From Acidobacteria bacterium Ga0077534 (GTDB lineage: Bacteria > Acidobacteriota > Blastocatellia > Pyrinomonadales > Pyrinomonadaceae), in the NCBI GenBank assembly GCA_001464455.1, contig LNEI01000013.1, positions 62,001-126,000 of the forward strand: 64,000 nt of DNA, in the 5' to 3' direction. The position numbers and the translations under genes were made by a program. Positions 7,490-15,597 of the stretch are shown piece after piece (position 1 is the first letter of the stretch; every line of letters begins with the position of its first letter). The notes below the pieces were generated by a model. It did not search any database and had not been told where the DNA came from. It was given only the letters and a program-made list of their open reading frames with translations.

Positions 7490-9873
7490 CGGCTCGGATT
7501 GCTCGAAATTCGTCCGGACTGGATGAGTCTCTGTCGAACCCGCTCCTGCCACTTTTTAGTTGGACGCCCATCGTCCTCAAAACGTTCGACGAGATCGTCC
7601 ATTGATTCGCCGCCCGCAAGGCGGGTTTTCACATAGAGCAACGCCACAATAATACCAGAAAACGAAAAAGCAAGGATCTGCATTGGCAGCAGAAGTATCT
7701 GAATAAGCGACTCAAGGATGGTCTTTTTGACACGAGTACGCATGTCCATTTCGGGTTTTGCAGGCCGAGCGGGGCCGGTTAGCCCAAAATTCCACGGGCC
7801 GCTCTTTCGCTCCGCTTGCGTGGCATCGCTGCCTGAAACGGGTTCGGAAGCCGGTGGCTCAGAAGGAGCGCTTTCCGTAGCTGGCTTTGCGTCGTTATCG
7901 ACAGAGACCTGAACTGGTGGATTCGCAGATTTAGGATCAAACGCACGTGCGGACACGTTGACAACGTAAGAGAGCGATCCCGCAGCAACCACCGGGATCA
8001 GAAACATCAGTAGTGCGGCAGCGGCTGAAGTGGCAAACGAGCGTTTGGTTAAGTCCCGCGACCGACGAAACGCATCGCGGATGCCGCGATTTTCCATCAT
8101 CACAACCGGAGCGACGAGCATAAACTTGATGTACGCGCCTAAGAAACCGGCGACACCAAAGATCGAAGCCCCGACTGCGCCCGCAGCAAAAATGGCTCCT
8201 ATCGACCCGGTGATCGGATACATAATCCCCAGGATCGCGGCGAAAACGATAAAACCAACCAACGAACCGAGAGCGGCGAAAACAAAAGGCAGGATCGCGT
8301 TAAGCGCGCCGGCCCCGGCAAAACGCTTCCATTTTTTACGAGCTTCGATCAATACTGGCCTAAGCCGCAACGGACGAAGCGGAACGGCAAGCGACTGCGT
8401 CACCACCCAGGCGATCGTGCCGATAATAAGGCTGCCGCAGAAAGCATTTGCGAATGTCATGCATGTCGCTAGCACGCCGATAAGGATGCCCGATGTGGTA
8501 TCGGACAGGGTTTCGCTAACTTTTAGAAACGATACGATCAACAATGCGACGGTGAAAATTGTCGGAGGAATAAAAAACAGCGCGGTCAGCGTTAGAAATT
8601 TCGGCAGGTGTTCGCTATAGATAACCAGAGCCCTGCGAACGAGTCCAAAGATACCCTCGGCACGCGACTTCAGCTCGCTCGCAAACGCCTCGGCGGTTTC
8701 AGGTCTTTCATGCGTTTCTTTTGAAAGCGCCTGATGGATGACCCGTTTCATTTTTCGCCTGACCTTAGGGGCCTTCAAGGGCGGCGGAGCGGCCTCCTTG
8801 TGAGCCGCCATGACATCCTTAAAATCGCCCTCGAACGGCGGTTTCCCGGAAAGCATCTGATAGGCGATCACGCCAAGACTGTAAATATCCGATCGCTGAT
8901 CGAGCTTTTCACCTCGACATTGCTCCGGCGACATGTACAACGGCGTGCCCAGAACAGCTCCTACGCGAGTCAATTCGGCTGAGTTTCGCGATTCATAGAG
9001 CGAACGGCTGGTGGTTCGCTTATGTTCGCCCGAGCCGGAGCTATGATTCTCAGAAATGACCCGCGTGCTGATAGTGTCCTGAAATTCATCCGAAATATCG
9101 CCGTCGCTAAGGATCGCCGTCTTCCCTTCTGTGTCGACCGGAGCGAGGTGGATGGTTCCCGCTTCCGAGGCGAAGGTGGAACGCTCACTCTTCTTCGCCG
9201 GAGCTGCAGGCCCTACAACTTGCGTGCTACCGACACTATCGATGGTCGTTGAATCCGAATCGACGCCGCCGAATGTAGTCGACCTGCCCGAAACATATGT
9301 CGGTACAGAAGTTTTGAAAACCGCAGGAAAGTCTTCGGTATTAGGAAGGTCGTCATGCTCTTCGAGTTTGGCGATACCAAAATCCAGCACCTTTACCGTG
9401 TAACCGCCGCGTTGGTTTGGTTCGAGCCAGATATTGTCGGGCTTGAGATCGCGATGGATGATGCCCTGGCTGTGAGCCTCATGCACGGCTGAGCAGACCT
9501 GTTCCAGAATATCGAGCGTCCAGGCAACGGGCAGATGTTTTTCTTCGTCCAGGATCTCGCCCAGCGTACAGCCATCGAGATATTCCATGACGAGGTAAGC
9601 GACCTGGCCTTCATCGGTATCGGCAAAGCCAAAATCGGTCACGTTAACGACGTTTGGGTGCCGGAGACGCCCTGCGGCCCGGGCCTCGCGCCGAAACCGC
9701 TCGACAAACTCGCCCCGTTGCATGAACTCCGGCGAAATGATCTTGACCGCTACAGGTCGTTCGGTACCGAGATGGTTGGCAAGATAGACCGTACCCATGC
9801 CGCCACGCCCAAGCTCACGCTCGATGTGATACTTACCGTCCAACGTTTGGCCTGAAAAATCCAAAACACCCAT
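7486..9873 (-). CDS. Hanks-type Ser/Thr protein kinase with multi-pass membrane domain
   Basis: A 795-residue receptor-like kinase. I chose ATG 9873 (AAGG just upstream) over TTG 9888. Kinase motifs are complete: glycine loop GRGGMGTVYLA (22-32), VAVK lysine 44, HRDLKPDNIW (140-149), DFG (164-166), GTPLYMSPEQ (309-318) and SDIYSLGVIAYQM (328-340). The segment between DFG and SPE is about 150 residues long instead of the usual 20-30 and is packed with Ser, Thr and acidic residues. After residue 415 come roughly seven hydrophobic segments, interrupted by an acidic/proline-rich loop near 660-700, with a charged cytoplasmic tail. The membrane part resembles permease-like accessory domains but I cannot name it. 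It is coupled to the VWA gene by a 4-base overlap. Confidence 0.92.
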   Translation of the reverse strand: MGVLDFSGQTLDGKYHIERELGRGGMGTVYLANHLGTERPVAVKIISPEFMQRGEFVERFRREARAAGRLRHPNVVNVTDFGFADTDEGQVAYLVMEYLDGCTLGEILDEEKHLPVAWTLDILEQVCSAVHEAHSQGIIHRDLKPDNIWLEPNQRGGYTVKVLDFGIAKLEEHDDLPNTEDFPAVFKTSVPTYVSGRSTTFGGVDSDSTTIDSVGSTQVVGPAAPAKKSERSTFASEAGTIHLAPVDTEGKTAILSDGDISDEFQDTISTRVISENHSSGSGEHKRTTSRSLYESRNSAELTRVGAVLGTPLYMSPEQCRGEKLDQRSDIYSLGVIAYQMLSGKPPFEGDFKDVMAAHKEAAPPPLKAPKVRRKMKRVIHQALSKETHERPETAEAFASELKSRAEGIFGLVRRALVIYSEHLPKFLTLTALFFIPPTIFTVALLIVSFLKVSETLSDTTSGILIGVLATCMTFANAFCGSLIIGTIAWVVTQSLAVPLRPLRLRPVLIEARKKWKRFAGAGALNAILPFVFAALGSLVGFIVFAAILGIMYPITGSIGAIFAAGAVGASIFGVAGFLGAYIKFMLVAPVVMMENRGIRDAFRRSRDLTKRSFATSAAAALLMFLIPVVAAGSLSYVVNVSARAFDPKSANPPVQVSVDNDAKPATESAPSEPPASEPVSGSDATQAERKSGPWNFGLTGPARPAKPEMDMRTRVKKTILESLIQILLLPMQILAFSFSGIIVALLYVKTRLAGGESMDDLVERFEDDGRPTKKWQERVRQRLIQSGRISSNPSR

Positions 9874-10256
9874 ATACCTTGTAGGCAAACTCTAACCGTT
9901 TCACAGCACCTAGTGCAAGTATTTACGACCCACACGGCCCGGAAGTTTGAGGAAATCCATAACAAATTTGAAGACGAGTATTGACGGCTCCTGTTATCTA
10001 AACAATGCAACAAATCGACGGTGTCGTCGTTAAATCTGACAGGTGCCGTCCAGCAACGATTTTCGAGCGTACGGCATCGATTAGATGATCGATCGTTCTT
10101 TCTGATTTTTACGAAAATTTCACGCGTCAGTGTAAAAGCCCGCGCACAAGCAAGGGCGTACCGCTAGGTAGCGTGTTTTGCCCTTGCTTACGCGGGGCTT
10201 CTGCAGATCAAAACGCGGCAGCTTACCGTTTTCTCTTTACTTAACATGGTCCCACT
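9874..10256. other. Divergent intergenic region between kinase and TonB receptor
   Basis: There is no open frame I believe in. The region must hold promoters for the kinase (minus) and the TonB receptor (plus), but no strong sigma-70 boxes stand out. Its main feature is the palindromic repeat at 10138-10198. Confidence 0.6.
10138..10198. repeat. Dispersed REP-like palindrome, copy 1
   Basis: Left arm GCCCGCGCACAAGCAAGGGC pairs with right arm GCCCTTGCTTACGCGGGGC (10180-10198) across a 22-base spacer. The same arm recurs at 27505, 34965, 40101 and 46311, always outside or at the very edge of genes. Confidence 0.85.
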
Positions 10257-13124
10257 ATGGCTAAGCTTCACCATTTTCTAGCGATCTCTCTCATCGTCCT
10301 CGTTTCGGCCGGCCTTGCAAATGCTCAGGCAACAGCGTCGGTAATAGTGAGCGTCAGCGACCCCAATGGCAATATCGTCGCCGGAGCGTCGTCGGAATTG
10401 ACTTCGGCATCTTTAAAGCAAACTGCCGTTTCGAGCGATCTCGGCGTGCTGGCGTACCGAAATTTAAGGCCGGGTAAATATGAGCTAACGATCACGGTCG
10501 ATGGTTTCAAACCTTACAAAAATGTCTCTGTCGAACTAAAGTCCGGCGAAGCGAAACGCCTCGATATCGTACTCGAACTCGCTGACATCGTGACCAATGT
10601 CGATGTGTCACAAAACGAAGCCGTTGACCCGACCACTTCGGGAACTGTCCGCGACCTTGGCGAAGAAGAGATCCAGAACCTTCCGACCGACCCGGACGAG
10701 CTAAGACGCATCTTACAAGCTCTCGCCGGCCCCACGGTCACTGGTGAAGAAATGCAGATAACCGTTAACGGAATACCCGGCGGAGCGCTTCCAAACAAAG
10801 AAAATATCAAACTCATTCGCATCAACCGCAATGTCTTCTCAGCTGAGTTCGAATACTCCTACGGCGGCGGCATCCAGATATTCACAAACAGTGACGTTAA
10901 GAAGATCACCGGCTGGGTTGGTTTTAACTTCAGCGATGCCCGATTCAATGCGGCTAACCCTTTCATCGGCCGTCGCGTCCCTTCGCAGTCTCGCAGTTAT
11001 AACTACGGATTTTCGGCTCCGCTCGGCAAAAAAGCTTCCGTCACGCTGTATTCGAGCTACACCGACAGCGAGACAAGTTCGGCCGTAAACGCCGTGATCC
11101 TTGACCAAAACCTTGATCCCGTCGACTTTCGCGAATCGTTCGATACTCCCAGATTTTCGAGCTATAACAATTTGGTACTGAACTGGGACCCGAACAGGAA
11201 ACACAAATTCGTCGCTCAGCTCGGTCTTTCCTACGGTAATTCGGACAACGATCTCGGCGGTTTCACGCTCGAGAGCCGCGCAAACAAAACCAAATACTAC
11301 AACCTGTCTCTCGCGTTCACGGAGACCTACATCATCAATCCCGATTTCGTTAACACTTTTCGTTTCTCTGGCCTCATTGATTCAAACCAGACAATAGGCC
11401 GAACTTCCGGTACCGCGATCAACGTAAGTGAAGCCTTTCTCGGAGGAGCGTCGCCATCGGACCAGGAAGCCACAACCAAACGGTTTGAGATCTACAACGA
11501 TGTGACCCGGAAATTTGGACGGCTCAACATTTCTTTTGGCGGAATGTTTCGCGGTTATCGGATCGACGAGGTTTCGCGTACCAATTTCGGCGGCACCTAC
11601 ACGTTCAGCGGCCGGACGGCTCCAGTACTGGATGCAAATTTTCAGCCGGTACTGGATCCCCAAGGCAATATCGTCACAACCCAGATCACCAGCCTCGAAA
11701 GCTACCGACGAACGCTCCTGTTGAGAACCCTCGGCTTTTCCAGCGCTCAGATCCGAACGCTTGGCGGCGGAGCTGATCAATTTACGATCTCAGGCGGCGT
11801 GCCGGAGATCGGCGTTGGCCAATACGACTACGCTCTCTATCAGCAGAACAATTTCAGCCTGAACGAAACGATGGGTGTGAGCTTTGGGCTGCGGTGGGAG
11901 AATCAGACAAACATCGAGAACCGTACAAATTTCGCCCCGCGATTCGGTTTCACTTGGGCACCAAAAACAAAACCAAAGCAAAAGCCCGAAACAACGCTGC
12001 CGCGCGTTACGGTCGGTAACGGTGCGTTTTACAACCGTTTTGGCGTTAACTACTCTCTCAACGAGCTTCAGGCAAATTCGCCCGATCGTGCGTTCTATTT
12101 CATAACAGATCCGGCGATCCTCGACCGTTTTCCTGCGGCCCCGTCGGTTTCTGAATTGCAGCAAGGAGCGACGCTTCGCAGTCTACGGCTGATCGACGAC
12201 GAACTGCGAACTCCTTTGTATACGATGTTCAACATCAACATCGCAAAAAATCTGTGGCAAGGATTGTCAGTAAATGCCGGATACACGCGTATTCAGAATT
12301 CGCGATCGATCCTGACGCGAAACATCAATGCCCCACTCGCCGCCGCACCGGGCTCGACCGCTCCGCCGGTATATCCGTTCGGCAATTCGCGAAACATCTA
12401 CGAAACCCGATCTGAGGGCCGCGGCGAGTCCGATCGATTCTTCCTCTCAGCGAACCTGCCGCCGATCATAAAGTTCTTCGGCAAACCCGCAAATATCAGC
12501 TTTCACTACAGTTTCGCAAAGATTCGCAACGACGTCGTAACCGGCAGCGGTTCGCCGCTCGACCCGTACGATTTCAGTCGCGAATGGGGGAAAGCACCGA
12601 CAGATGGCGTTCACACTGTTTTCGGCTATTTTTTCATCACCTTGCCGAAGATGATCTCGATCCGCGGTGATTTCAACCTGCGAACGGGTTCCCGTTTCAA
12701 CATCACTACCGGCCGCGATACAAACCGTGACGGCATCTACACCGAACGTCCGGCCTTCGCCTCAGATCCGACCAAGCCCGGCCTGATTCAAACCGAATAC
12801 GGCCTGCTCGACCCAAACCCATTGCCTGGCGATAACATCATCCCCCGAAACCTCGCACGCGGTCCCGGCGGTGCCGAGGTCAACATCTCGCTCTCAAAAA
12901 CGTTCGGGTTCAATAAGGACTCAGCCAACAAAAACACTCCACGGCAACGCCTGAACTTCGGCATCTGGATCAACAACATCTTCAACAAAAACAACAAAGG
13001 AAACCCCATCGGCAACATGTCGTCTCCCAATTTCCTCCAAACCATCTCTAGTTCCAGCTTCGACGGTGAATTCCGCCCCAGCAATCCACGGAGAATGAGC
13101 TTTTCGACGAGCTTTTCGTTTTGA
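10257..13124 (+). CDS. TonB-dependent receptor, Oar-like, with carboxypeptidase-regulatory domain
   Basis: A 955-residue outer-membrane protein. A signal peptide (FLAISLIVLVSAGLANAQ) is followed by a carboxypeptidase-regulatory-like beta-sandwich (about 25-105; DPNGNIVAGA and LRPGKYELTITVDGFK), a short plug region (about 110-210; EIQNLPTDPDELRRILQ and GGGIQIFTN) and a long beta-barrel ending in the aromatic MSFSTSFSF typical of outer-membrane porins. It imports a bulky substrate using TonB energy; the substrate is unknown. No SusD partner, TonB or ExbBD is nearby. The plug is shorter than in classical siderophore receptors, as in the acidobacterial Oar group. The ATG is preceded by a weak ribosome binding site. 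Confidence 0.9.
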   Translation: MAKLHHFLAISLIVLVSAGLANAQATASVIVSVSDPNGNIVAGASSELTSASLKQTAVSSDLGVLAYRNLRPGKYELTITVDGFKPYKNVSVELKSGEAKRLDIVLELADIVTNVDVSQNEAVDPTTSGTVRDLGEEEIQNLPTDPDELRRILQALAGPTVTGEEMQITVNGIPGGALPNKENIKLIRINRNVFSAEFEYSYGGGIQIFTNSDVKKITGWVGFNFSDARFNAANPFIGRRVPSQSRSYNYGFSAPLGKKASVTLYSSYTDSETSSAVNAVILDQNLDPVDFRESFDTPRFSSYNNLVLNWDPNRKHKFVAQLGLSYGNSDNDLGGFTLESRANKTKYYNLSLAFTETYIINPDFVNTFRFSGLIDSNQTIGRTSGTAINVSEAFLGGASPSDQEATTKRFEIYNDVTRKFGRLNISFGGMFRGYRIDEVSRTNFGGTYTFSGRTAPVLDANFQPVLDPQGNIVTTQITSLESYRRTLLLRTLGFSSAQIRTLGGGADQFTISGGVPEIGVGQYDYALYQQNNFSLNETMGVSFGLRWENQTNIENRTNFAPRFGFTWAPKTKPKQKPETTLPRVTVGNGAFYNRFGVNYSLNELQANSPDRAFYFITDPAILDRFPAAPSVSELQQGATLRSLRLIDDELRTPLYTMFNINIAKNLWQGLSVNAGYTRIQNSRSILTRNINAPLAAAPGSTAPPVYPFGNSRNIYETRSEGRGESDRFFLSANLPPIIKFFGKPANISFHYSFAKIRNDVVTGSGSPLDPYDFSREWGKAPTDGVHTVFGYFFITLPKMISIRGDFNLRTGSRFNITTGRDTNRDGIYTERPAFASDPTKPGLIQTEYGLLDPNPLPGDNIIPRNLARGPGGAEVNISLSKTFGFNKDSANKNTPRQRLNFGIWINNIFNKNNKGNPIGNMSSPNFLQTISSSSFDGEFRPSNPRRMSFSTSFSF

Positions 13125-13351
13125 TCGACTTTCTTGCGTGGTTTGGATGATGCGGTAGGCGATTGCTATTTTGACGAAACTCATCTACTATTGGGTCAAA
13201 TTTCAATCTTTCGACGATTTTTTTCGTGATTTCTTGTCTTTTTCCGGGAATCTGGTTGTTTTATTTGTGAAACGCGGTGGCATATGTGTTAGATTTGTAG
13301 TTGGTTCATGGAGAATTTTGAAAACACTTGGATGGGGAGAATTAACAGCAA

Positions 13352-14371
13352 ATGAGCAGTGATAAAAGTAAAGCTATCGAGTCGGCATTGGCTCAGATCG
13401 AGAAGAAGTTTGGCAAAGGGTCGATAATGAAACTCGGTGACCGGCCCCGGCAGGATTTTGGGGCGATCTCGACAAACTGTCTGAGCCTCGACGCGGCCAT
13501 CGGCGTTGGCGGCTTTCCTCGCGGCAGGATCGTTGAGGTTTACGGGCCTGAAAGCTCGGGTAAGACGACACTCGCGTTGACCGTTGTTGCCTCGGCACAG
13601 AAGACCGGCGGCGTTTGTGCATATATCGACGCCGAGCACGCGATGGACCCCGAATATGCTCAAAAGCTAGGCGTCAACATCGACGACATGCTCATCTCGC
13701 AGCCGGATTCCGGAGAGCAGGCACTTGAGATCGCCGAAACGCTGGTTCGTTCCAATAGTGTCGATGTGATCGTCATCGATTCGGTCGCTGCTCTTGTGCC
13801 GAGGGCTGAACTCGACGGCGAGATGGGCGATTCGCTGCCAGGCCTTCAGGCCAGATTGATGTCGCAGGCTTTGAGAAAGATCACGGCGATCGTTTCGAGT
13901 TCGAATACCTGCTTTATATTTATTAACCAGCTTCGCGAAAAGATCGGCGTGTTCTTCGGCTCACCTGAGACGACGACGGGCGGTAAAGCTTTGAAATTTT
14001 ACGCCAGTCTTCGTCTGGACATTCGCCGCATCGGTGCTATCAAGGACGGCGACAAGGTCGTCGGCAACCGTACCCGCGTAAAGGTCGTTAAGAACAAATG
14101 TGCTCCGCCGTTTCGCGAGTCGGAGTTCGACATCATGTACGGCGAAGGCATCTCGCGAACTGGCGATCTGCTCGATCTGGCGGTAAACCACAACATTGTG
14201 GATAAATCAGGCGCGTGGTTCTCGTATAAAGGCGAACGCCTCGGCCAGGGCCGCGACAACGTCAAGAATATGCTGAAATCAAACCTCGACCTGCTCGAAC
14301 GGATCGAGGCAGATGTGAAAACGGAATTAGGATTTCCTGATGAAAAATCAGAAGCAGCCGCGGCTTCGTAG
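13352..14371 (+). CDS. recA: Recombinase A
   Basis: The 339-residue RecA drives homologous strand exchange and LexA-type repressor cleavage. Motifs are unmistakable: Walker [10 protein letters not shown] near residue 68, the segment [19 protein letters not shown], Walker [13 protein letters not shown], loop L2 region [21 protein letters not shown] and the C-terminal domain ending in an Ala-rich tail. GGGGAGA at 13334-13340 precedes ATG 13352. I found no LexA/SOS box I could identify in the 227 bases upstream, but the SOS operator of this phylum may differ from the known ones. No recX follows; the next gene is on the other strand behind a hairpin. Confidence 0.98.
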   Translation: MSSDKSKAIESALAQIEKKFGKGSIMKLGDRPRQDFGAISTNCLSLDAAIGVGGFPRGRIVEVYGPESSGKTTLALTVVASAQKTGGVCAYIDAEHAMDPEYAQKLGVNIDDMLISQPDSGEQALEIAETLVRSNSVDVIVIDSVAALVPRAELDGEMGDSLPGLQARLMSQALRKITAIVSSSNTCFIFINQLREKIGVFFGSPETTTGGKALKFYASLRLDIRRIGAIKDGDKVVGNRTRVKVVKNKCAPPFRESEFDIMYGEGISRTGDLLDLAVNHNIVDKSGAWFSYKGERLGQGRDNVKNMLKSNLDLLERIEADVKTELGFPDEKSEAAAAS

Positions 14372-14395
14372 ACAGTGAAAAATTGAGATATCGGG

Positions 14396-14425
14396 CGAGC
14401 GGACGTGACTGAAAACGTCCGCTCG
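14396..14425 (+). terminator. Hairpin after recA
   Basis: CGAGCGGACGT (14396-14406) pairs perfectly with ACGTCCGCTCG (14415-14425). It lies between recA and the convergent lipoprotein gene. There is no U-tract, so it is either a weak terminator or a transcript-end stabiliser for either strand. Confidence 0.5.
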
Positions 14426-14433
14426 AACAGCGT

Positions 14434-14919
14434 TTAGAGAGGCTTGCCGCCGAGTTTGCGGGTAGATTTTGTCATCTGGGTATTGTCCGACTTCGGCCGC
14501 ATTGTCTCGCCCGGTTTTGACTTCATCATAGGCGTGGACCTCATCATCGAGCTATCGTTTACTTCATCTTTCGTGACAGGCCTCGCGAATGCCTTTCGCA
14601 TCTCGTCATCAGACGGGATCTCGGTTGAAGGAGCGGTAGCCCTGGCGGACTTCTTTTCCTCTACAATACGCGGCCTTTCCGCGGCCGGGGACGAATTCGT
14701 ATTTGCCGCAGGAACCTGCGTCCTTGCCGGCGTCGCGGTTGGAGCAACGTTCACCGCCGGAGTCGCGGTCGGCGGTACGCCTGGAGACGTCGTGGTATTC
14801 GAAGCTCGATTGGCGACGGCATTGCTGTTCGGCCGATTATCTGTAGTCGACGTGCCGCCGCATGCTGCCACAAAGGCCGACGTAGAGACGATAATTGCGA
14901 AAGTAGAGATCTTTGACAT
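14434..14919 (-). CDS. Low-complexity lipoprotein
   Basis: A 161-residue protein with a lipoprotein signal: a hydrophobic stretch ending in FVAACGG, where Cys20 would be lipidated. The mature part is low-complexity, rich in Thr, Pro, Ala and Asn (TPAVNVAPTATPART), followed by a basic, Met-rich C-terminus (SSMMRSTPMMKSKPGETMRP). No fold or enzyme motif is visible. Such proteins are usually disordered envelope spacers. It converges with recA and is divergent from tRNA-Phe. The open frame on the opposite strand is a compositional shadow of the same codon-biased sequence. Confidence 0.7.
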   Translation of the reverse strand: MSKISTFAIIVSTSAFVAACGGTSTTDNRPNSNAVANRASNTTTSPGVPPTATPAVNVAPTATPARTQVPAANTNSSPAAERPRIVEEKKSARATAPSTEIPSDDEMRKAFARPVTKDEVNDSSMMRSTPMMKSKPGETMRPKSDNTQMTKSTRKLGGKPL

Positions 14920-15015
14920 AGTGAAAATTGGCAGTCAAATGTTACCAACATTTGACAGAATTACCTTGCTTAATTACACTTACAAATTCGCGTCCAACCT
15001 CGAGTTAGATGCAAT

Positions 15016-15091
15016 GGCCAGATAGCTCAGTTGGTAGAGCAGCGGATTGAAAATCCGCGTGTCGGCGGTTCGACCCCGTCTCTGGCCACCA
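15016..15091 (+). tRNA. tRNA-Phe (GAA)
   Basis: A complete 76-base cloverleaf. The acceptor stem GGCCAGA pairs with TCTGGCC, the D-arm is GCTC-AGTTGGTAGA-GC, the anticodon stem GCGGA/TCCGC encloses loop TTGAAAA with anticodon GAA, and the T-arm is GGCGG-TTCGACC-CCGTC. CCA is encoded at 15089-15091. Confidence 0.98.
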
Positions 15092-15112
15092 CAATTTTTT
15101 TCTTTATCAACT

Positions 15113-15140
15113 GGCCGTCACCTTAACGGCCTTTTCCTTT
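15113..15140 (+). terminator. Terminator after tRNA-Phe
   Basis: GGCCGT (15113-15118) pairs with ACGGCC (15126-15131), followed by TTTTCCTTT. It lies 21 bases past the tRNA 3' end. Confidence 0.75.
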
Positions 15141-15208
15141 GTTCTGAAACGCTGTTTTTCCTTGCTTGAGCGTCTTTCAAAGTGTTAACTTCTGACTAGA
15201 AATCGCAA

Positions 15209-15442
15209 ATGCATACCCACCACGATATCAGATGCAGTTGGAGTCGATGCGAAGCTCCGGCAACAAAGCATGTTCGATTCGGCAACCGGACATTTGGAAT
15301 CCATGACATATTGCCGGCCCCGGACCAAAATTATACCGTACTTCATCGCAATCTCTGCGATGAACACGTTGGGAGTATCAGCGAGCAGTATCTGGATGTG
15401 AGGGTTTTTGAGATCGGAAACTGCCCGAGCTGCCGGAGATAA
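15209..15442 (+). CDS. Small Cys/His-rich protein, possible zinc ribbon
   Basis: A 77-residue frame with regularly placed metal ligands: HTHHDIRCSWSRC near the start, LCDEH in the middle and CPSC at the end. This pattern suits a small zinc-binding protein, though I recognise no named family. The gene is weakly supported at its start (no clear ribosome binding site), but a strong plus-strand terminator lies 100 bases downstream at 15544, consistent with a real transcript. An overlapping minus-strand frame of 97 residues covers the same DNA; I prefer the plus-strand frame because its cysteine pairs are ordered and the terminator points the right way. Confidence 0.5.
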   Translation: MHTHHDIRCSWSRCEAPATKHVRFGNRTFGIHDILPAPDQNYTVLHRNLCDEHVGSISEQYLDVRVFEIGNCPSCRR

Positions 15443-15543
15443 TTCGTTAAGGTATTCTAGCGTACAGACTTCGCTCACGGCTCGGCATAGTATGAAGAAG
15501 ACTCATAGTTTCCTTTTCATACTGGCACCTCGGTGCATTTTGT

Positions 15544-15571
15544 GATGCTCTCTCGTGGAGAGCATCTTTTT
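15544..15571 (+). terminator. Strong rho-independent terminator
   Basis: GATGCTCTC (15544-15552) and GAGAGCATC (15558-15566) form a perfect 9-bp stem with a 5-base loop and a TTTTT tail. It lies just before the histidine kinase start at 15598, so it insulates the kinase from upstream transcription. Confidence 0.9.
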
Positions 15572-15597
15572 CGTTGCGATCTGGTGAAAAATAATCG

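Noticed and set aside
8030-8620. 196-codon plus-strand frame inside the kinase gene
   Set aside because: It is antisense to the membrane helices of a well-supported kinase and low in complexity.
13125-13351. LexA/SOS box upstream of recA
   Set aside because: No palindrome matching known SOS boxes was found; a TTGTGA/TTAGAT pair near 13264-13293 is too weak to call a promoter.
14444-15025. 193-codon plus-strand frame opposite the lipoprotein and reaching the tRNA
   Set aside because: It overlaps tRNA-Phe, has no ribosome binding site and mirrors the Thr/Pro/Ala-biased lipoprotein.
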